Shown: one piece after another, positions 13,001 to 13,706 of the stretch | Layout: every line of letters starts with the position of its first letter | How positions within the stretch are numbered: position 1 is the first letter of the stretch | DNA from: an uncultured Campylobacter sp. | GTDB lineage: Bacteria > Campylobacterota > Campylobacteria > Campylobacterales > Campylobacteraceae | Assembly: GCF_938045595.1 (NCBI RefSeq) | Contig: NZ_CALIBB010000098.1 | Coordinates: forward strand, 1 to 13,706 | DNA: 13,706 bases | Direction of reading: 5' to 3' | Position numbers and translations under genes: made by a program | The notes under the pieces: generated by a model | Seen by the model: only the letters and a program-made list of their open reading frames with translations | The model's database searches: none | Told to the model about the DNA's origin: nothing

Positions 13001-13706
13001 AAGATCGATTTTCCAGGACTTTTATCGCGCGCCGATAGAGCGATGTATCGCGCTAAAACGAGCGGCAAAAACCGCTACTGCATCTTTGAGCGCGCCGAAG
13101 CAGACGAACCTAGCGAGGAAGGGATTGCTGCGGCGATCGAAGAGGGGGAGTTTTTCGTGCTCTATCAGCCGATCATTAGCGGCGCGCAGATTTACGGATA
13201 TGAGCTGCTTTTACGCTGGGATCGCGGAAAGCGCGGAATTCTTGCCCCGCAGGATTTTGCGCAGATATTAAGCGAGCCGCGATTTGAGTTGCCAATCTCA
13301 AAATTTGCGTTTTCAAAGATGATGGAATTTAACGCTCAAACGGGCGCAAACTGCTCCATAAATGTGAGTCTAGCCGTGCTTACAAACGACGAATTTTACG
13401 ATTTCGTAGCTCACAGCTTGCGAGACAGGGCTAATGCAAAAGGCGAGTTGATGTTTGAGATAACCGATTTTAGCGAGCAAAATTTTAAGGAATTCGCCCC
13501 TGCGCGTGGGCGTTATGCAGATCTTGGGGTTAAATTTGCCCTTAATAGTGCAAATAAAAGCAATATTCCATTCTTGAATGCCCAGCCTTTCGATATCGTT
13601 AAAATCGACCGCGAGCTCTGCCTTGACATAGGCAAGAAAAAAAATGCTATCCGAACGATGGTGGAGGTCACAGGCAAGCTAAAGCGGGAGTTTGGATTTG
13701 CTCTCG
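10094..13706 (+). CDS. Membrane multi-PAS GGDEF/degenerate-EAL signalling protein (3' end outside window)
   Basis: The frame from ATG 10094 stays open to the window edge: 1204 codons and still inside the EAL domain. TM1 is at about 14-33. A periplasmic sensor of about 220 residues (34-256, unassigned) is followed by TM2 (258-281) and a short linker. Four PAS-like segments come next (about 340-440, 457-575, 585-705, 716-825). The GGDEF domain spans about 835-995 with D-A-L-T-G-L-P-N-R (839-847), the metal/substrate segment D-F-D-G-F-K-A-I-N-D, and an intact G-G-D-E-F at 915-919. An R-K-G-D inhibitory site lies at 906-909, exactly five residues before it. The EAL domain begins about 1016: E-L-L replaces E-A-L (1037-1039). 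Asn1090, Glu1122 and Lys1170 match conserved positions, but N-S-A-N (1151-1154) replaces D-D-F-G. So c-di-GMP synthesis is likely and hydrolysis is doubtful. The signal sensed is unknown. Confidence 0.92.
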   Translation, partial: MKNKKDFVTERFNAALILGAALLTLVVVCEISFLRTRIATQLDLRTRTAITLLKNTDESLFSELEILKETILSLDARHEAAQSELYADLIRNVVKSSHRFDAIFYLRARGAKQESLAHFSSDARISDLGEIRLADIASELKKDEWVSRYMMMDGAWRYFLIKRVNADSYLLGFANTARPIARLSSLGDILVFNAEGKFFNAPGSVTDILGQDFDFSRLGEVVSFEDESGLSFAYLAKFGDNFVMARERAGYFLDADDFIVVALAVAILAYLILLISNFTFLKKRVFIPLAAVQNALRQGDYHSKIRDIEALNPLSSVLEISKSIDEVLKSNLRHGDFSLSFKDALKYSSLSVLSIDNVAGTIESASNGARELYGDDVVGRNIFALQAGSFYDHAYQTQRANYVKENYVVTRQETKNGVKDLYVKKSYIRDGSKISTLFVVLDASKYRRFYDETKQKYEYLNHAPIVTLVFDYTSGKIVDASKNIKELWGYEAAQFLSGEIRLWDLLDEKDANEAKNEILNRLADMPAEELSFSQSYKIRHNDNIRYSYEVSIYVKKSAARAAFYFQNIDDDVKAIRGLQEDLDFYRTVIETRNFCTCLIDLDAQTLSFDKNYFKILKYRGKRLNTAMSFGEFSYEIYFADLENFNKMIRECTAGLRSDFSCEFRLRNAANAYTWISMQGYVTEKHGSRSRLVKTTLEDISSRKQTELELNLNANVFSRSLEAILITDESGRVLRANNAFYEITGYSESQTIGKIPNFFAPTEGGADVMERIRKNLVGKQTSYKDEIYGLKRGGGTFPALFTAIAIKDDFSLTSNFILMFTEISQIKQKESELAKIAHHDALTGLPNRVYFMKAAQRFTANSGENSKLMAVLFIDFDGFKAINDTYGHEVGDMFLQAISKAMSGLLRKGDILARLGGDEFGAIIGDLQSKDAAHVLLDRLLGISKMKFNLKGNEISASISVGAAFYDGSEKIDFPGLLSRADRAMYRAKTSGKNRYCIFERAEADEPSEEGIAAAIEEGEFFVLYQPIISGAQIYGYELLLRWDRGKRGILAPQDFAQILSEPRFELPISKFAFSKMMEFNAQTGANCSINVSLAVLTNDEFYDFVAHSLRDRANAKGELMFEITDFSEQNFKEFAPARGRYADLGVKFALNSANKSNIPFLNAQPFDIVKIDRELCLDIGKKKNAIRTMVEVTGKLKREFGFAL

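Overview
The window reads as chromosomal DNA from a Campylobacter-type epsilonproteobacterium. Intergenic DNA is rich in AAATTT/AAATTTT, starts include TTG and GTG, and every recognisable gene has a natural home in Campylobacter: an MlaA/MlaC/RND lipid-transport cassette, a molybdate uptake operon with a free-standing di-Mop protein, and tRNA-Sec. The fairly high G+C of the coding regions for this genus suggests one of the oral species (C. gracilis, C. rectus or C. showae type). That species guess is inference.

Left part (1-5261, minus strand). A Rho-independent terminator at the left edge belongs to a plus-strand gene outside the window. It faces the terminator of a minus-strand gene for an unknown 241-residue lipoprotein. 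Upstream of that gene lies selC, the selenocysteine tRNA, with a consensus -10 box of its own. Next comes a tight three-gene operon transcribed mlaA > mlaC > RND transporter. It has a near-consensus sigma70 promoter (TTGACA-N17-TAAAAT), a 2-nt gap and a 1-nt overlap between genes. The products should form an outer-membrane lipoprotein / periplasmic shuttle / inner-membrane RND pump path for envelope lipids. The RND protein carries a roughly 120-residue low-complexity Asn/Gln/Ser/Ala insertion in its second periplasmic loop.

Middle part (5262-10042, plus strand). The molybdate/tungstate locus is modE > modA > di-Mop protein > modC, then 1.02 kb with no gene, then modB. ModE is full length, with a winged HTH and two Mop domains. 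A perfect 20-bp inverted repeat sits just upstream of the modE -10 box and is a candidate autoregulatory operator. modA, the di-Mop gene and modC overlap one another and are probably translationally coupled. The gap before modB is packed with small perfect inverted repeats and has no convincing ORF. It physically separates the permease gene from its ATPase gene.

Right part (10094 to the window edge, plus strand). One very long gene, cut by the window end, encodes a membrane-bound multi-PAS GGDEF-EAL protein. The GGDEF active site and its RxxD inhibition site are intact, while the EAL domain has lost the central Asp-Asp motif. It is therefore probably a diguanylate cyclase with a sensory or binding-only EAL-like module.

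Functional thread: molybdate/tungstate uptake and selenocysteine insertion both serve formate dehydrogenase in campylobacters, so selC and mod lying within about 4.5 kb of each other may not be accidental (inference). No mobile element or CRISPR array was seen.
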